DNA from: Alteromonadaceae bacterium 2753L.S.0a.02
Lineage (GTDB): Bacteria > Pseudomonadota > Gammaproteobacteria > Pseudomonadales > Cellvibrionaceae
Assembly: GCA_007827375.1 (NCBI GenBank)
Contig: VISH01000001.1
Coordinates: forward strand, 682,001 to 746,000
Direction: 5' to 3'
DNA length: 64,000 nt
Shown here: positions 34,176 through 44,409 of the stretch, piece by piece
Numbering within the stretch: position 1 is the stretch's first letter
How the letters are laid out: every line of letters starts with the position of its first letter
Made by a program: the position numbers and the translations under genes
The notes under the pieces: model-generated
The model's database searches: none
Told to the model about the DNA's origin: nothing
What the model saw: only the letters and a program-made list of their open reading frames with translations

Positions 34176-36812
34176 ATGATGAACAAAGCTGTAGGTATCT
34201 TACAAAACAATTCTGTGGATTACATAGCTAAAGCATTCACAGCGTTAAACCAGGGCCAGACTGTTCTCAACCTCCGCAATATCAATGATCAACCTGAAAT
34301 ACCCCAATTCACCATAGAAGATCGCCTACAGACCATCATTCAAACAGGCTGGTATGAAGGAGTAAGATACACCCCCAACACATCTGAAGATATAGCCCAG
34401 GTTTTGTTTTCTTCGGGAACCGAAGGTACCCCCAAAGCCATTTGTATATCACATTCTTCTCTGGCCAATACCACACAACGCCTGATTGATGTCATGCAAA
34501 TTGACGATTCAATAAAAGAATATATTGGCGTGCCCGCCTATTATTCATTTGGATTCGGCCGGTGCCGCGTAGCCAGCGCGGCCGGAGGTAGATTCTTCCT
34601 CCCCAAAAACGGATTTAACCCACTTGAAATAAGGGATTTACTCGAGTCCGACTCCATAAACGCAATATCTGCAGTACCCAGCTTGTGGCGGGTACTACTG
34701 GAAACCCCAGAGTTTTTTAAAACAACGGGCCACAAAGTCAAGTGGATAGAAATAGGCAGTCAATACATGGCTGCCCATGAAAAATCACAGCTCAAAGAAA
34801 TTTTTCCTAAAGCGCGTATTGTGCAACATTATGGTCTTACGGAAGCTTCACGTTCCACCTTTCTTGTAATAAGTGACACTAACCAAGACACTGTGCTGGA
34901 GTCGGTAGGCCAGGGATTATATGGGGTTGAAATTAAGTTAAACCCGGACGATCGTATTCTAATAAAAGGGCCACACGTCGCCAGTTGGATATACAAAGAT
35001 GGGGAACAGATACCCGTTAAAGATGAAAATGGTTGGTTTGCCACCAACGATAAAGGCCGAATACAAGATGGCTTCCTGTATTTTGAAGGGCGAATGGATG
35101 ATATTATCAATTGCGGTGGTATTAAACTTTCACCAGAAAAACTTGATCGTGAAATCGCAAGTCTTTTGGGTTCAAAAAAAGGTTTCCATACTGTAAAAAT
35201 ACCGGATAAAGAACTCGGTGAAGGCGTTGCGCTGGCAGTCGAAAAAAGTTGCTCCCTCGATCGTAAATCACTCCATGAAAAGCTAAATGAAACACTTAAA
35301 AAATTTGGCATTCGTGCCGGTAGCACTTTGCAAATTATCGAAATTGACGCTTTTCCCTTCACAGAAACCGGAAAATTAAAAAGAAGCGAATTATCGTCAC
35401 TTTGCTCTCAACTACTAAATTCAGATACTAGAGATATAGCGGATACGGCCATTGATCACAGCGACCTAAAATCCGAAATTATATCCATCTGGGAAAACGC
35501 TTTAAGAATATCCCCTATCTCAGAAGCTGAGAGCTTTTTTGATTTAGGCGGCGATTCACTCTCTGCAATTCGCGTAATGTTGCGCATGGAAGCCGCGGGC
35601 ATCCCCAAAGACGTATGTAGGCAGATTTTCGAAGGTAAAAGTATTGCCCAACTGGTAGAGTTTGTTGAAAGCCAATCTGAATCTACCACTTCATCAAATA
35701 GCAATTCATCAAAAACCGCCGGCAACATTTCCAGAACTCCGCTCGCCACCGGAGGTCTGGCAGTCAATATTGCTCGGGGACTGTTAGTTATTATCAATAT
35801 AATGGCACATTGGAATTTAGGCGTTGTAGAACGTTTGTCGCCAATTTTCGCAGATGTCAACCGCTACCTGGCGCCATTTTACAGCTCAGGCACCCCTGGT
35901 TTCGCTATTGTATTTGGAGTTGGAGTTGGTTTTTTTCTGTATCCACGCTACAGGAAAAATAGCGCCTCGCTAACGAGTCTTATTTTTCGTAATGCAATAA
36001 TATTGGGCTCAGGCATACTTCTAATGGCGGTCCTTGGTTTAACTCTGTATGCCATTAAAGGTGGACACATTACCGCCTTAAATATATCCAATTCGCTCTA
36101 TTCTGTTATTTACTTCTATTTCTTTGCGGTAATATCCATTCCACTGTGGATGCGATTTTTAAGTTGGCGCCTCTCGTTCTCCATAGCCTGTTTGGTGGGT
36201 GCTACGGCACTTTACAGTTTGCATCTTTATATCATGCACACAGGTATAGAGCCGTCTAGCAATGCGTTAATACAACCTTGGGTATTATTGTTCACCGCAA
36301 AATACAATTACCCCGAGATGTTTGCAGGAGTACTTTTAGGCGCCGCCGTTGGAAACTGGTACCGAACTAAAATCGAAAACGGCGGCCAGGTAAATGATTT
36401 TATTGTAAGCGGCGTACTTCTTATTGTGCTCTCGGTGCTAATTTCTATCGAAACGCAGCAAGCACGTTACTGGTTCATCTGGCCGAAAGGCATGTTTCTT
36501 TGGTCATGGCCCTGTTACCTCGGTATGGTTATGATAATTCTGGCGTTAACACACCGATATCTAATCAGATTCGATGTGAACACTCACAGAGGAACAGGTT
36601 TCGCATTAAAAATAACATCAATTGTTGGCATCATGGCGTTCCCATTTTTCATCGGGCACGAGCTGGTACTGCCACTGGTTGATTTATTGAGATACTACGG
36701 CATTCCGGGAGCCATACCACTGTCGCTAATAGTATTTTTCGCAGTCGCATCTGTGTTTATGAAACGACTCTATCGCCTGTATTTCGGCCGCACTTCCCTA
36801 ACTTATGAATAA
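34176..36812 (+). CDS. Adenylation domain, carrier protein and membrane acyltransferase in one polypeptide
   Basis: Three parts are visible in 878 aa. Residues 1-420: an AMP-binding adenylation domain with SSGTEGTPK at 79-87, QHYGLTEAS, GRMDDIINCGGIKLSPEKLD, and the catalytic lysine K400 in TGKLKR; the N-terminal subdomain is 60-100 residues shorter than usual. Residues about 430-495: a carrier domain with FFDLGGDSLSA, where S461 should bear phosphopantetheine. Residues about 525-870: about ten membrane spans resembling acyltransferase-3/OafB-type proteins. The order suggests activation of an acid, loading on the carrier, and transfer across the membrane to a polysaccharide, like DltA, DltC and DltB fused. 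Substrate unknown. Confidence 0.8.
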   Translation: MMNKAVGILQNNSVDYIAKAFTALNQGQTVLNLRNINDQPEIPQFTIEDRLQTIIQTGWYEGVRYTPNTSEDIAQVLFSSGTEGTPKAICISHSSLANTTQRLIDVMQIDDSIKEYIGVPAYYSFGFGRCRVASAAGGRFFLPKNGFNPLEIRDLLESDSINAISAVPSLWRVLLETPEFFKTTGHKVKWIEIGSQYMAAHEKSQLKEIFPKARIVQHYGLTEASRSTFLVISDTNQDTVLESVGQGLYGVEIKLNPDDRILIKGPHVASWIYKDGEQIPVKDENGWFATNDKGRIQDGFLYFEGRMDDIINCGGIKLSPEKLDREIASLLGSKKGFHTVKIPDKELGEGVALAVEKSCSLDRKSLHEKLNETLKKFGIRAGSTLQIIEIDAFPFTETGKLKRSELSSLCSQLLNSDTRDIADTAIDHSDLKSEIISIWENALRISPISEAESFFDLGGDSLSAIRVMLRMEAAGIPKDVCRQIFEGKSIAQLVEFVESQSESTTSSNSNSSKTAGNISRTPLATGGLAVNIARGLLVIINIMAHWNLGVVERLSPIFADVNRYLAPFYSSGTPGFAIVFGVGVGFFLYPRYRKNSASLTSLIFRNAIILGSGILLMAVLGLTLYAIKGGHITALNISNSLYSVIYFYFFAVISIPLWMRFLSWRLSFSIACLVGATALYSLHLYIMHTGIEPSSNALIQPWVLLFTAKYNYPEMFAGVLLGAAVGNWYRTKIENGGQVNDFIVSGVLLIVLSVLISIETQQARYWFIWPKGMFLWSWPCYLGMVMIILALTHRYLIRFDVNTHRGTGFALKITSIVGIMAFPFFIGHELVLPLVDLLRYYGIPGAIPLSLIVFFAVASVFMKRLYRLYFGRTSLTYE

Positions 36813-36862
36813 CAATAGGGACCTTTATTACCCTCAGTCGACATTACTAAGAAATGGACGCG

Positions 36863-38569
36863 TTACAATTTTTCGAGTAAATAAATTTTCTTGTTTATTG
36901 CAATTGGCAAAATTTGAGGAATTTCCTTAACTCTAACAACCTTGTAGCCAGGTAATAGAAGCTTAGATAATTTATAAGGGCGCGTTGTATCTTCACCACG
37001 AATTGGTGACATAGTGGTACTTTCATCTGGACGACGTAATAACTGCTCTAAGTTGTTATATTCGTGTCCACCATCAATTTCGAAGGGTTTCAGCTGGAAT
37101 TCATCGAGCGTCGCGTCGATAAGCTCGTATCGCGCCCTCGACCAGGTAAAAAAATCATGTGCCAGTACAACGCTCACTAAAAATAGCAAAGTGAAATATC
37201 CACCGAGCAACCGAAACGACCCAAGAGAGAGAGTTTGCCAGGGACTATAATGGAAAAGCAAAATAAGCAGTAAAAATGTGGGAAAAACAACATATCGTAC
37301 AAACCAGGGGCCGTAATACAAACCAAATGGACCATAAGACGCCAACGCACACAGTAGCAAAAATAATGCAACGCCATTCTTCCTATTGCGCCATTCATTG
37401 GGATTTGTCGTAAGTTTCCGATATGTTTCCACGACGAGGCTTAGCAGCAGGAACACACCCAGTAAGGAAGAAATAAACGTTATCCCCCACCAGAATACAC
37501 CTCTACTTTCGTCAAGGTCATAGGGAGTAATCAATTTCGGCCCCAAGCCTTCACTACTCAGTACATTACCTGGAACAGAGATAGGTGTAGCCATGAGCGC
37601 CGCGAAAGCAAAAATCGCCAGGCCACCGAGCAAGCTCAAAATTAGCAAAATGCGATTTTTCTGATACGTACTGGCCGCTCGACGCAAGACCAACAAGCCG
37701 ATAGGCATTGTAAGGAAACCAAAATGTACAATGAACTGCAGCACCACAAATATTAACGGCTTAAACACACCCAATTTAAATTGCAACAAATCAGCAATGA
37801 TATTACCCAAACTATTTGTTCGCACGCTGTAATCGGGAGAGAGCGGCGCGATATGATCCATAATGTCCGGGAATTTTGCAATCAACACCGCAGCCATTAA
37901 AAACAACCCGAGCGATCTCGCAAGATATCTCAATCTGAAACCGTTGATAAAAACATCTGCAATTAGAAAAGATAACGCAATTGCAATGGCAATTTGCCTA
38001 ATCATTAAGGCGACGATGAAAAATATTACTCCCCAAATGAAACTGGCACTCAGCGCTTTGTCACTCACCAAAGAGCGGGATAGCAGATAAACTGTTAAGG
38101 TGGCAAATGCTAAAAATGGGGTATCCGTCATAAATGTTGACGACGACATCACAAATACGGGAAACGACACAATACAAGCAACAACTAGTGTTGCACTGGC
38201 CTTGGTCAAATCCATCAATCGGCACAACCGATAAGCACTGTAGATATACAAACAAGCCAGAAGCGCAGTTAAGACTCTCAATCCAAAATAACTGAATCCA
38301 AATATCTCGCTCCAGACATACCCTATTGCAACCTGAGCAACAAGTGTCATCGCCTGCCAATAGGTGAGCCTGGCAACCCCATCTTCTACAGCCCATTTTA
38401 CCGGTGTTGAAAAACCAAAATCGTCATTGATGCTAAACTCGCCAACCGGATGAATTAAAGCCAACCCCAATAACCAAATAAAAGCTAGACCAAGCCAGGG
38501 TCGGTTTAAGAAAATACTCATGGCCGTTTCAAAGGTGGTTAGTGGCCGGGTTTCGGAGTTTTTGCTCAT
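36863..38569 (-). CDS. GT39/ArnT-like membrane glycosyltransferase
   Basis: This 568-aa inner-membrane protein has about 11 spans. An acidic pair follows the first span in the periplasmic loop (EFSINDDFGF), the pattern of GT-C enzymes (PMT/ArnT families) that use lipid-linked sugars. FWWGITFISSLLGVFLLL and the late FAALMATPISVPGNV segment are membrane and loop. It would transfer a sugar to a polysaccharide or lipid in the periplasm. It stands alone on the minus strand between two rightward genes, so it may be a side-chain or modification gene. Confidence 0.65.
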   Translation of the reverse strand: MSKNSETRPLTTFETAMSIFLNRPWLGLAFIWLLGLALIHPVGEFSINDDFGFSTPVKWAVEDGVARLTYWQAMTLVAQVAIGYVWSEIFGFSYFGLRVLTALLACLYIYSAYRLCRLMDLTKASATLVVACIVSFPVFVMSSSTFMTDTPFLAFATLTVYLLSRSLVSDKALSASFIWGVIFFIVALMIRQIAIAIALSFLIADVFINGFRLRYLARSLGLFLMAAVLIAKFPDIMDHIAPLSPDYSVRTNSLGNIIADLLQFKLGVFKPLIFVVLQFIVHFGFLTMPIGLLVLRRAASTYQKNRILLILSLLGGLAIFAFAALMATPISVPGNVLSSEGLGPKLITPYDLDESRGVFWWGITFISSLLGVFLLLSLVVETYRKLTTNPNEWRNRKNGVALFLLLCALASYGPFGLYYGPWFVRYVVFPTFLLLILLFHYSPWQTLSLGSFRLLGGYFTLLFLVSVVLAHDFFTWSRARYELIDATLDEFQLKPFEIDGGHEYNNLEQLLRRPDESTTMSPIRGEDTTRPYKLSKLLLPGYKVVRVKEIPQILPIAINKKIYLLEKL

Positions 38570-39070
38570 TTGCTATCCGCGTAATAAAGATTGTAATAAG
38601 GGCCGCGCCATACTGGAAGGGTAGCCATGGATTAACTCGGGCTGACGATATGTGTACCTGTGTCGATTTCGAAGTACGGCTGTTTATCGTCCATTCATTT
38701 GTGTGTTCCAGATATACCAGTCACTGCAAAGCAATTTATAGGCCCAAGCTATGTCAGTGTACCAAAACCACCAGGCAATCACCGACAGCTGGATAGCGGC
38801 TTATTCGAATCACATGGCACCATAGGGCAGAAGAATATCAAAAAAACTCACGCTGATTGATTTTTACACTCAGCACGCGAGCCGAAGTCAAAATCACAAA
38901 TCAAACAAATTCTCAGCAACTCCCCACCAACTCAGCCCAACAGGGCCGCTCCCAAGGAATGAATTACACAGAAATCAATGATATTGGTAGATTTCTCGAC
39001 ACTTGCAACTGAATGCAAGATCAGTATAAATTCTCTTGCAAAGCTGTAATCCAACGCCACGGACTCAACC
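38570..39070. other. Divergent intergenic region between two EPS genes
   Basis: About 500 bp, divergent between the GT39-like gene and a GT4 gene. Short frames inside have no family features. No promoter, RNA or repeat was recognised. Confidence 0.4.
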
Positions 39071-40324
39071 ATGAATATTGGCATACTCCTAACAGAATTC
39101 CCCAATCAAACCTCAATTTCAATGTGGCGCGTTGGTGATGCTCTTCGCAAACAAGGGCACTCGGTAAATATTCTTTCAACGCGAAAATCGAAACTACAAG
39201 ACGTCTGTCATCAGTCATTGCAAGCTGATGTCGAATCAGCCTTGTACGCCTGGCCACCAAATTTTGGGAAAGCATTATTATTCGCTTTACATAGGCCGAA
39301 TAGGATTCTTGCCTGCCTTCAGTACATTTTCTCACTCGATGAAAGCGGTTTTGTAGAGAAATTAAAACTAATACCGATGATAGCTTCCGCTATTAAAATC
39401 GCGAAATTTTCCAAGGCAAACAACATAGAGCATGTTTTGGTTCACTCGCTTGCCAATGGCGCGCATCTAATCAATTTAAGCTACCTATCAGGCGGCCCCA
39501 ACTTCAGTTTAAGACTAGGGGGCGATCTCGAGGCCTATGGAAAAGACCATAAGTCTAAATTTTCAAACGCTCTATTCACTCTGCCTGCATCTCTAAATAA
39601 CCGTGACCAAATTCTAGAATATAAGCTTATCGACCGAAAAAAAATTCTTACAACCTGGCTTGGAGTGGATACTGAAAAATTCACCCCCCGAAGCAACTCT
39701 TTAAAAAACGATATACTACAACTCGTAACTGTCGCCCGCTTGAACCCAGCAAAAGGGCACATATATGCGCTCGAATCGCTTTTGGAACTCCAAAAACAAA
39801 ATATTCGTTTTCACTATACAATTGCCGGTTCGGGCCCATACGAAAACACTCTGAAGAGTTTCGTTAATGAGCACAATTTAGATGAACATGTCACCTTCAC
39901 CGGCCACGTTGACGAGTCTAAAGCCATAGTTTTGCTACAATCTGCAGATATTTTTCTCTTAAACAGCATCGGTATCGGAGAAGCTTCCCCGGTGTCACTT
40001 ATCGAGGCTATGGCGTGCGGACTCCCATGCATAAGCTCTATAATAGGAGGCACTCCACAGATTATTACCGATGGAAAAGATGGTATATTAATACCACAAA
40101 AAGATGTTGATGCACTTACCTCCTCGATTGCTAAACTTGCAACGGATTTACAACTTTGCAAAGAAATTGGTAAAAATGCGCGGACCAGTGCCATTGAGTA
40201 TTTTTCGTGTCAACAAGTTGCCGCAGCCTTCACAGATGCAATCACCACAATAACATCTAATTCAGAATTCGATCTGGAAAAATTGTCACCAATCGTTAAA
40301 AAACTTAATAAGGCCGCAACCTAA
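39071..40324 (+). CDS. Glycosyltransferase family 4
   Basis: This 417-aa retaining GT-B enzyme builds a sugar onto a polysaccharide from a nucleotide sugar. Residue 1 is the start of the N-terminal Rossmann domain (IGILLTEFPNQTS) and GGDLEAYGKDHKS lies in the inter-domain region. The C-terminal donor domain has VTVARLNPAKGHIYALESL and the E-x7-E motif in EASPVSLIEAMACGLPC. Its stop overlaps the stop of the convergent polymerase-like gene by 3 bp. Sugar specificity cannot be read. Confidence 0.85.
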   Translation: MNIGILLTEFPNQTSISMWRVGDALRKQGHSVNILSTRKSKLQDVCHQSLQADVESALYAWPPNFGKALLFALHRPNRILACLQYIFSLDESGFVEKLKLIPMIASAIKIAKFSKANNIEHVLVHSLANGAHLINLSYLSGGPNFSLRLGGDLEAYGKDHKSKFSNALFTLPASLNNRDQILEYKLIDRKKILTTWLGVDTEKFTPRSNSLKNDILQLVTVARLNPAKGHIYALESLLELQKQNIRFHYTIAGSGPYENTLKSFVNEHNLDEHVTFTGHVDESKAIVLLQSADIFLLNSIGIGEASPVSLIEAMACGLPCISSIIGGTPQIITDGKDGILIPQKDVDALTSSIAKLATDLQLCKEIGKNARTSAIEYFSCQQVAAAFTDAITTITSNSEFDLEKLSPIVKKLNKAAT

Positions 40325-41709
40325 ACCAACTCAGCATTTAGTGGTTTTTGTGGTGTACGAAACAATTCAGCAGTTCGCCCAAAAACAGCGCCCGCGAAAA
40401 GGAAAGTCAGTGGATTCATTGAAGAATTAGGAAGCAAGTCGAGCATATTTAAAGAAAGCAGCAACGCAATAATGGCAGTGTTTAAACCGATATTTTTCGC
40501 GTGCGGACTATTTAACTGACGATATAAGCGGAACACCGGATACGCCAGCAAGCCAAACACGCCAATGTATCCCCACCAACCATAAATACCAAAAATAATA
40601 ATCCAAGTTCCATCCGTTATACTAATATCCTCGCCGGTTAATTCATCGCGAACCCTGGATCGTCCACTGCCTCCCCATCCAAACAATGGACGCTCGTTAC
40701 CACGCACTAATAGCCGATCTTCATTTTCAAACCTTACACGCAAACTGGAAGCTCGTTCATAATTAATCGTTTCTATCTTATCAATGATTTGCTGCGTAGG
40801 TACCATGCCGACACCACGGAGAATGGGATAGAAAAACACAAAAACTGCGATTCCTAGAGCAAGAAGCAAAACCTTGTTGCGGCTCAAAAGCATTACAGCT
40901 CCGAGCGCAATAAAACAATATATTAAAGCACTCCACGTTTTACAAAGAAAAACTACAGTCAGCAAATAGAACGGTATCCATTTCTGAAATTTTGCAATTT
41001 TTCCGCTGTTAAAAACAGTCTTATATTTAAAGATTAACAGGGACGAAATTGCGGCCGCAGCGGCAAATACAGCAACGTAAAGGCCATGTCCCAGAAACAC
41101 CATAGGTCGATACCCACCTTCACGGATTTGCTGTCGAAAATCTGCGGGTGAAAAACCGTAAATTTCTGAATGAAGCTGCGGGCTCATTCTCACTTCCCAC
41201 ATCATCGGTAGTGAATATGCAAGACCCGCCAATATCAATATACGCACGAAAGTCGTGTGTGATTCCTGGGAACGAAGATAACGCGCCCCCAAAATAAATG
41301 GGATATATATAATTGGAACAATATAAAAAAAAGCTTGGAATACATATCCTGCCGTCAATCCGTCTTTAACCAAGGTACCATAACCAAAACTAAGACGGTC
41401 TGTGTTGGTTAGCCAGGTTAGAAATGGTGATGAAAACAACATTATAATAAGTACCATAACAATGTTGTCTTGTACTTTCGCAGTTGTTTTACGCGTTGTA
41501 CTTAATATCACATATGCCGTTATAGCCGCCAACATGTTCTTATCTATGGTAGGTATCACCGGTAAACTAATGCCAATACCCACTGGGAGCAAAAGATAGG
41601 GAACGATAATGAGCAGTACCGCGGACTCATCTGCCCTACGATTTTTCACTAGAAGGTAAGCTACGATTGGCCAACTATAAAGAACGACAGTTGCAAGTAA
41701 ATTCGGCAT
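40321..41709 (-). CDS. O-antigen ligase/polymerase-like protein (Wzy-type)
   Basis: This 462-aa polytopic membrane protein has about 11-12 hydrophobic segments and one large periplasmic loop. The loop includes ENEDRLLVRGNERPLFGWGGSGRS, matching the R...PLFGWG signature of the Wzy/O-antigen ligase superfamily. It is expected to join lipid-linked repeat units in the periplasm or to ligate them onto an acceptor. It is the only polymerase candidate in the window, so likely the EPS polymerase. Confidence 0.75.
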   Translation of the reverse strand: MPNLLATVVLYSWPIVAYLLVKNRRADESAVLLIIVPYLLLPVGIGISLPVIPTIDKNMLAAITAYVILSTTRKTTAKVQDNIVMVLIIMLFSSPFLTWLTNTDRLSFGYGTLVKDGLTAGYVFQAFFYIVPIIYIPFILGARYLRSQESHTTFVRILILAGLAYSLPMMWEVRMSPQLHSEIYGFSPADFRQQIREGGYRPMVFLGHGLYVAVFAAAAAISSLLIFKYKTVFNSGKIAKFQKWIPFYLLTVVFLCKTWSALIYCFIALGAVMLLSRNKVLLLALGIAVFVFFYPILRGVGMVPTQQIIDKIETINYERASSLRVRFENEDRLLVRGNERPLFGWGGSGRSRVRDELTGEDISITDGTWIIIFGIYGWWGYIGVFGLLAYPVFRLYRQLNSPHAKNIGLNTAIIALLLSLNMLDLLPNSSMNPLTFLFAGAVFGRTAELFRTPQKPLNAELV

Positions 41710-41990
41710 ATTAGGAATCGAATCAGGATCTACGCGATGTTAAAGAGTACATCCCTCATTGGGTAGAGTAAACCGTGTATCGAGTGTTAAAACCAGCACT
41801 CCATACACCATGGTATCGCATTATATTTGTATGATAAATAGTCTCTGTATGCCCTCGTTCGCAAAGCGACAGATCCGTGAACCCGCGCCCCATCCAGCGG
41901 GATTCTCAGTGAAAAGAATCCCTGTAATAAGGTCTTCAGTCATTTGTGATAGCATGTAAAACTCACCTTCGATGCTATTGGGAACCCATA

Positions 41991-43166
41991 ATGCAGTCTA
42001 CGAAATTACTTTCCATTGCACCATCAGTGCCAGTTTGGGTTGACACCGAACAGCTCATCTTTGATCGCAAGTTTTATGATGGGATGCTTCAATACATCGA
42101 AGCATGGGAAGGCTCAATAAGGTGCGTTATTCGAACTTCGAATAAGCAATTACCCGCCTTCGGCACCATCACAAAATCGAGGGAAGAGCTCCCGTTTGAG
42201 ATCATGCTTATTGAAAAAGATGGCAAAGTTGAGTCACAGCATCTCGCGGGATCGCAAGTTGTATTAGCCTCAGGAGATAATTTTAACGGATTGCATATCA
42301 GCAGGATCTGTAAAAACCTCGGTATAAAATGCGTGTACTCAATAGAGTATATACCCGAAACCCGGTATCAAATTATCGAAATGGAGGGTAATGGTTACAT
42401 CCGAACTCTGCGTAAAAAACTTTACATCTGGCAAGGGGAGCACAAACGCAAATCGGCTTTTAAGTATGCTGATGGTCTACAAGCCAATGGTGCTGCAGCC
42501 TACAACGAATACAAACTTTTTCCAAATTGCCATCTCTACTTTGATACCCGAATAAATAAAGACATACTGATATCTGACGATCAACTCAAGCAACGTTTTA
42601 AAAACTTGGAAGATAGGAAAACCCTACATTTAGCTTTTTCCGGCCGGTTAATTAAAATGAAGGGCGCTGATCACTTGGTTGAATTGGCGAAAAAACTAAC
42701 CACGAAAGGCGTCGACTACAAGATGACCATTTATGGCGCAGGCGATCAGGAATCGAGCATGAAAGCGCAAATTCAGAACCTCGCCCTAGAAAAAAACGTC
42801 TGTCTTGCCGGGGCAGTGGATTTTTACAGTGAATTAATTCCTGACATTAAAGCCAACGTGGATCTTTATGTCGTGCTCCACAGGCAAAGCGACCCTTCGT
42901 GCACCTACCTGGAAACACTTTCTTGTGGCATACCTATTGTTGGATATGCCAACAAAGCATTTCTTGGCTTATTAGAGAGAGCAGATATCGGATGGGCAAA
43001 ACCAATAAGCGATATTACTGGAATTGCTGATATAGTTGAATCTTTGTCAATAAACAAAGATAAGCTAATGGCAAAGTCAAAAAACGCCATTGAATTCGCG
43101 CGTCTACACGATTTTGAAACCACCTTCAAAGCTCGTATTAAACATTTAAGCGATTTATTGAACTAA
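41991..43166 (+). CDS. Glycosyltransferase family 4
   Basis: This 391-aa GT-B protein has FSGRLIKMKGADHLVELAKKL at the start of the donor domain, TIYGAGDQESSMKAQI, and SDPSCTYLETLSCGIPIVGY with the first Glu of the E-x7-E motif. The ATG at 41991 is preferred (GGGAAC upstream) over the in-frame GTG at 41946, which would add 15 odd residues. It stands alone on the plus strand. Its base composition is visibly AT-richer than the left half of the window. Confidence 0.8.
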   Translation: MQSTKLLSIAPSVPVWVDTEQLIFDRKFYDGMLQYIEAWEGSIRCVIRTSNKQLPAFGTITKSREELPFEIMLIEKDGKVESQHLAGSQVVLASGDNFNGLHISRICKNLGIKCVYSIEYIPETRYQIIEMEGNGYIRTLRKKLYIWQGEHKRKSAFKYADGLQANGAAAYNEYKLFPNCHLYFDTRINKDILISDDQLKQRFKNLEDRKTLHLAFSGRLIKMKGADHLVELAKKLTTKGVDYKMTIYGAGDQESSMKAQIQNLALEKNVCLAGAVDFYSELIPDIKANVDLYVVLHRQSDPSCTYLETLSCGIPIVGYANKAFLGLLERADIGWAKPISDITGIADIVESLSINKDKLMAKSKNAIEFARLHDFETTFKARIKHLSDLLN

Positions 43167-43236
43167 TGAGTTACGCTAGCCAAATACAGCATAGAACAGT
43201 GCCAGATAAATCTACAAATTCAATCCATCTAGTGAA

Positions 43237-44280
43237 TCAATTATTTTCCGCCACACCCATATAATCCAATGCAGCTTTTACACTTTCTGTCTCAACATAA
43301 AAACCATCAAGAGAATATTTTGTGAAACGCTTTATATTTTGGTAAGCAAGCTTTACGTGCTTTGCTTCAATCACTCCGCGTACGCCAACCCAATCAACGC
43401 CGTTGAGATAGCAAATCGTACGAAAATGCTCTGACATATGGCCCGGGCTAAATATTTCAATCACTTTAAGACATCCGCCCTTGGCAAATATCAATGGCGC
43501 TAAACCGGCACCATGAATTGCAACAACAGTCTCTGCATTCATAAATAGCCTGATTTGATCAACCGGGCTTAAATCTTCAGGGTATACTTTTTTAAAACCC
43601 TTCTCCTCTAAAACCTCAAAAACCTCATCCTCATTTAAGATATGACGAGTTTTTCGGCGAGCCAAAAAAATACGCTTTGGCAACCGCGCGTCTTTTGTTA
43701 TTTCCTGCAGAATTTCTTTAGAGATATCGGAAGCCGAGACAAACTGCTCCATCCACACTGAGCGGCCTGTTTGGATATGTTCCCAATCGTGCTTATCTAT
43801 TTCAATACAACGCGCATAAACCGGTCGACTTTCATATATGGAATTTATTTCGAACAACTCGAAAATGGCTCTTATATAATTTGGTGTTTCGGAAGGAAAA
43901 ATAAACAATAATTGAATTGACTCGTTAAATTCACCAAAAAAAGACTTAATTTTCAAGGCGAATGGCAGATGTAGATTAAGTGCGTGCGACCAGTTTTCGG
44001 GTGAGTGCACCCGAAAATCAACTGTATAAACATCATCAATCGAAAGTGAATCACTGAAACGCAGCTTGAGTTTGTTTATCGTTCCGCCGGCAGTGTAAGT
44101 AAGCTTGACCTTCGAATCAGTTATTTTAAAATTTACTCGACCAGCAGGCTTTGTAACGGGAGGCAAAATCACCTTTTCAACGTTGGGAATTATCCGGTCG
44201 ATTAAGAATGATTTTGCAGCGAACAGAATCTGCTCGCCTGTTGTATAGCTATCTACGTCGCAACTGAGTACTTTGTTCAT
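43237..44280 (-). CDS. Glycosyltransferase family 61 protein
   Basis: This 347-aa protein has the GT61 (DUF563) core: RIFLARRKTRHILNEDEVFEVLEEKGFKKVYPEDLS, then LFMNAETVVAIHGAGLAPLIFAKGG. The GAGL and IHG residues are the typical donor-site region. GT61 members in bacteria add sugars to capsules or EPS (xylose in eukaryotic members). It is the last gene of the leftward EPS operon, after a 129-bp gap. Confidence 0.8.
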   Translation of the reverse strand: MNKVLSCDVDSYTTGEQILFAAKSFLIDRIIPNVEKVILPPVTKPAGRVNFKITDSKVKLTYTAGGTINKLKLRFSDSLSIDDVYTVDFRVHSPENWSHALNLHLPFALKIKSFFGEFNESIQLLFIFPSETPNYIRAIFELFEINSIYESRPVYARCIEIDKHDWEHIQTGRSVWMEQFVSASDISKEILQEITKDARLPKRIFLARRKTRHILNEDEVFEVLEEKGFKKVYPEDLSPVDQIRLFMNAETVVAIHGAGLAPLIFAKGGCLKVIEIFSPGHMSEHFRTICYLNGVDWVGVRGVIEAKHVKLAYQNIKRFTKYSLDGFYVETESVKAALDYMGVAENN

Positions 44281-44409
44281 TACGTGTTACTAACTATTGG
44301 TATTTATCGTACTTAATATTGTACATGCGCCCAATAAAAACCGAGCGCCGATATTTATTACAAACAGCCCCAAACAAAATGCTATTACTATTCCACACAA
44401 TATTTTAAA

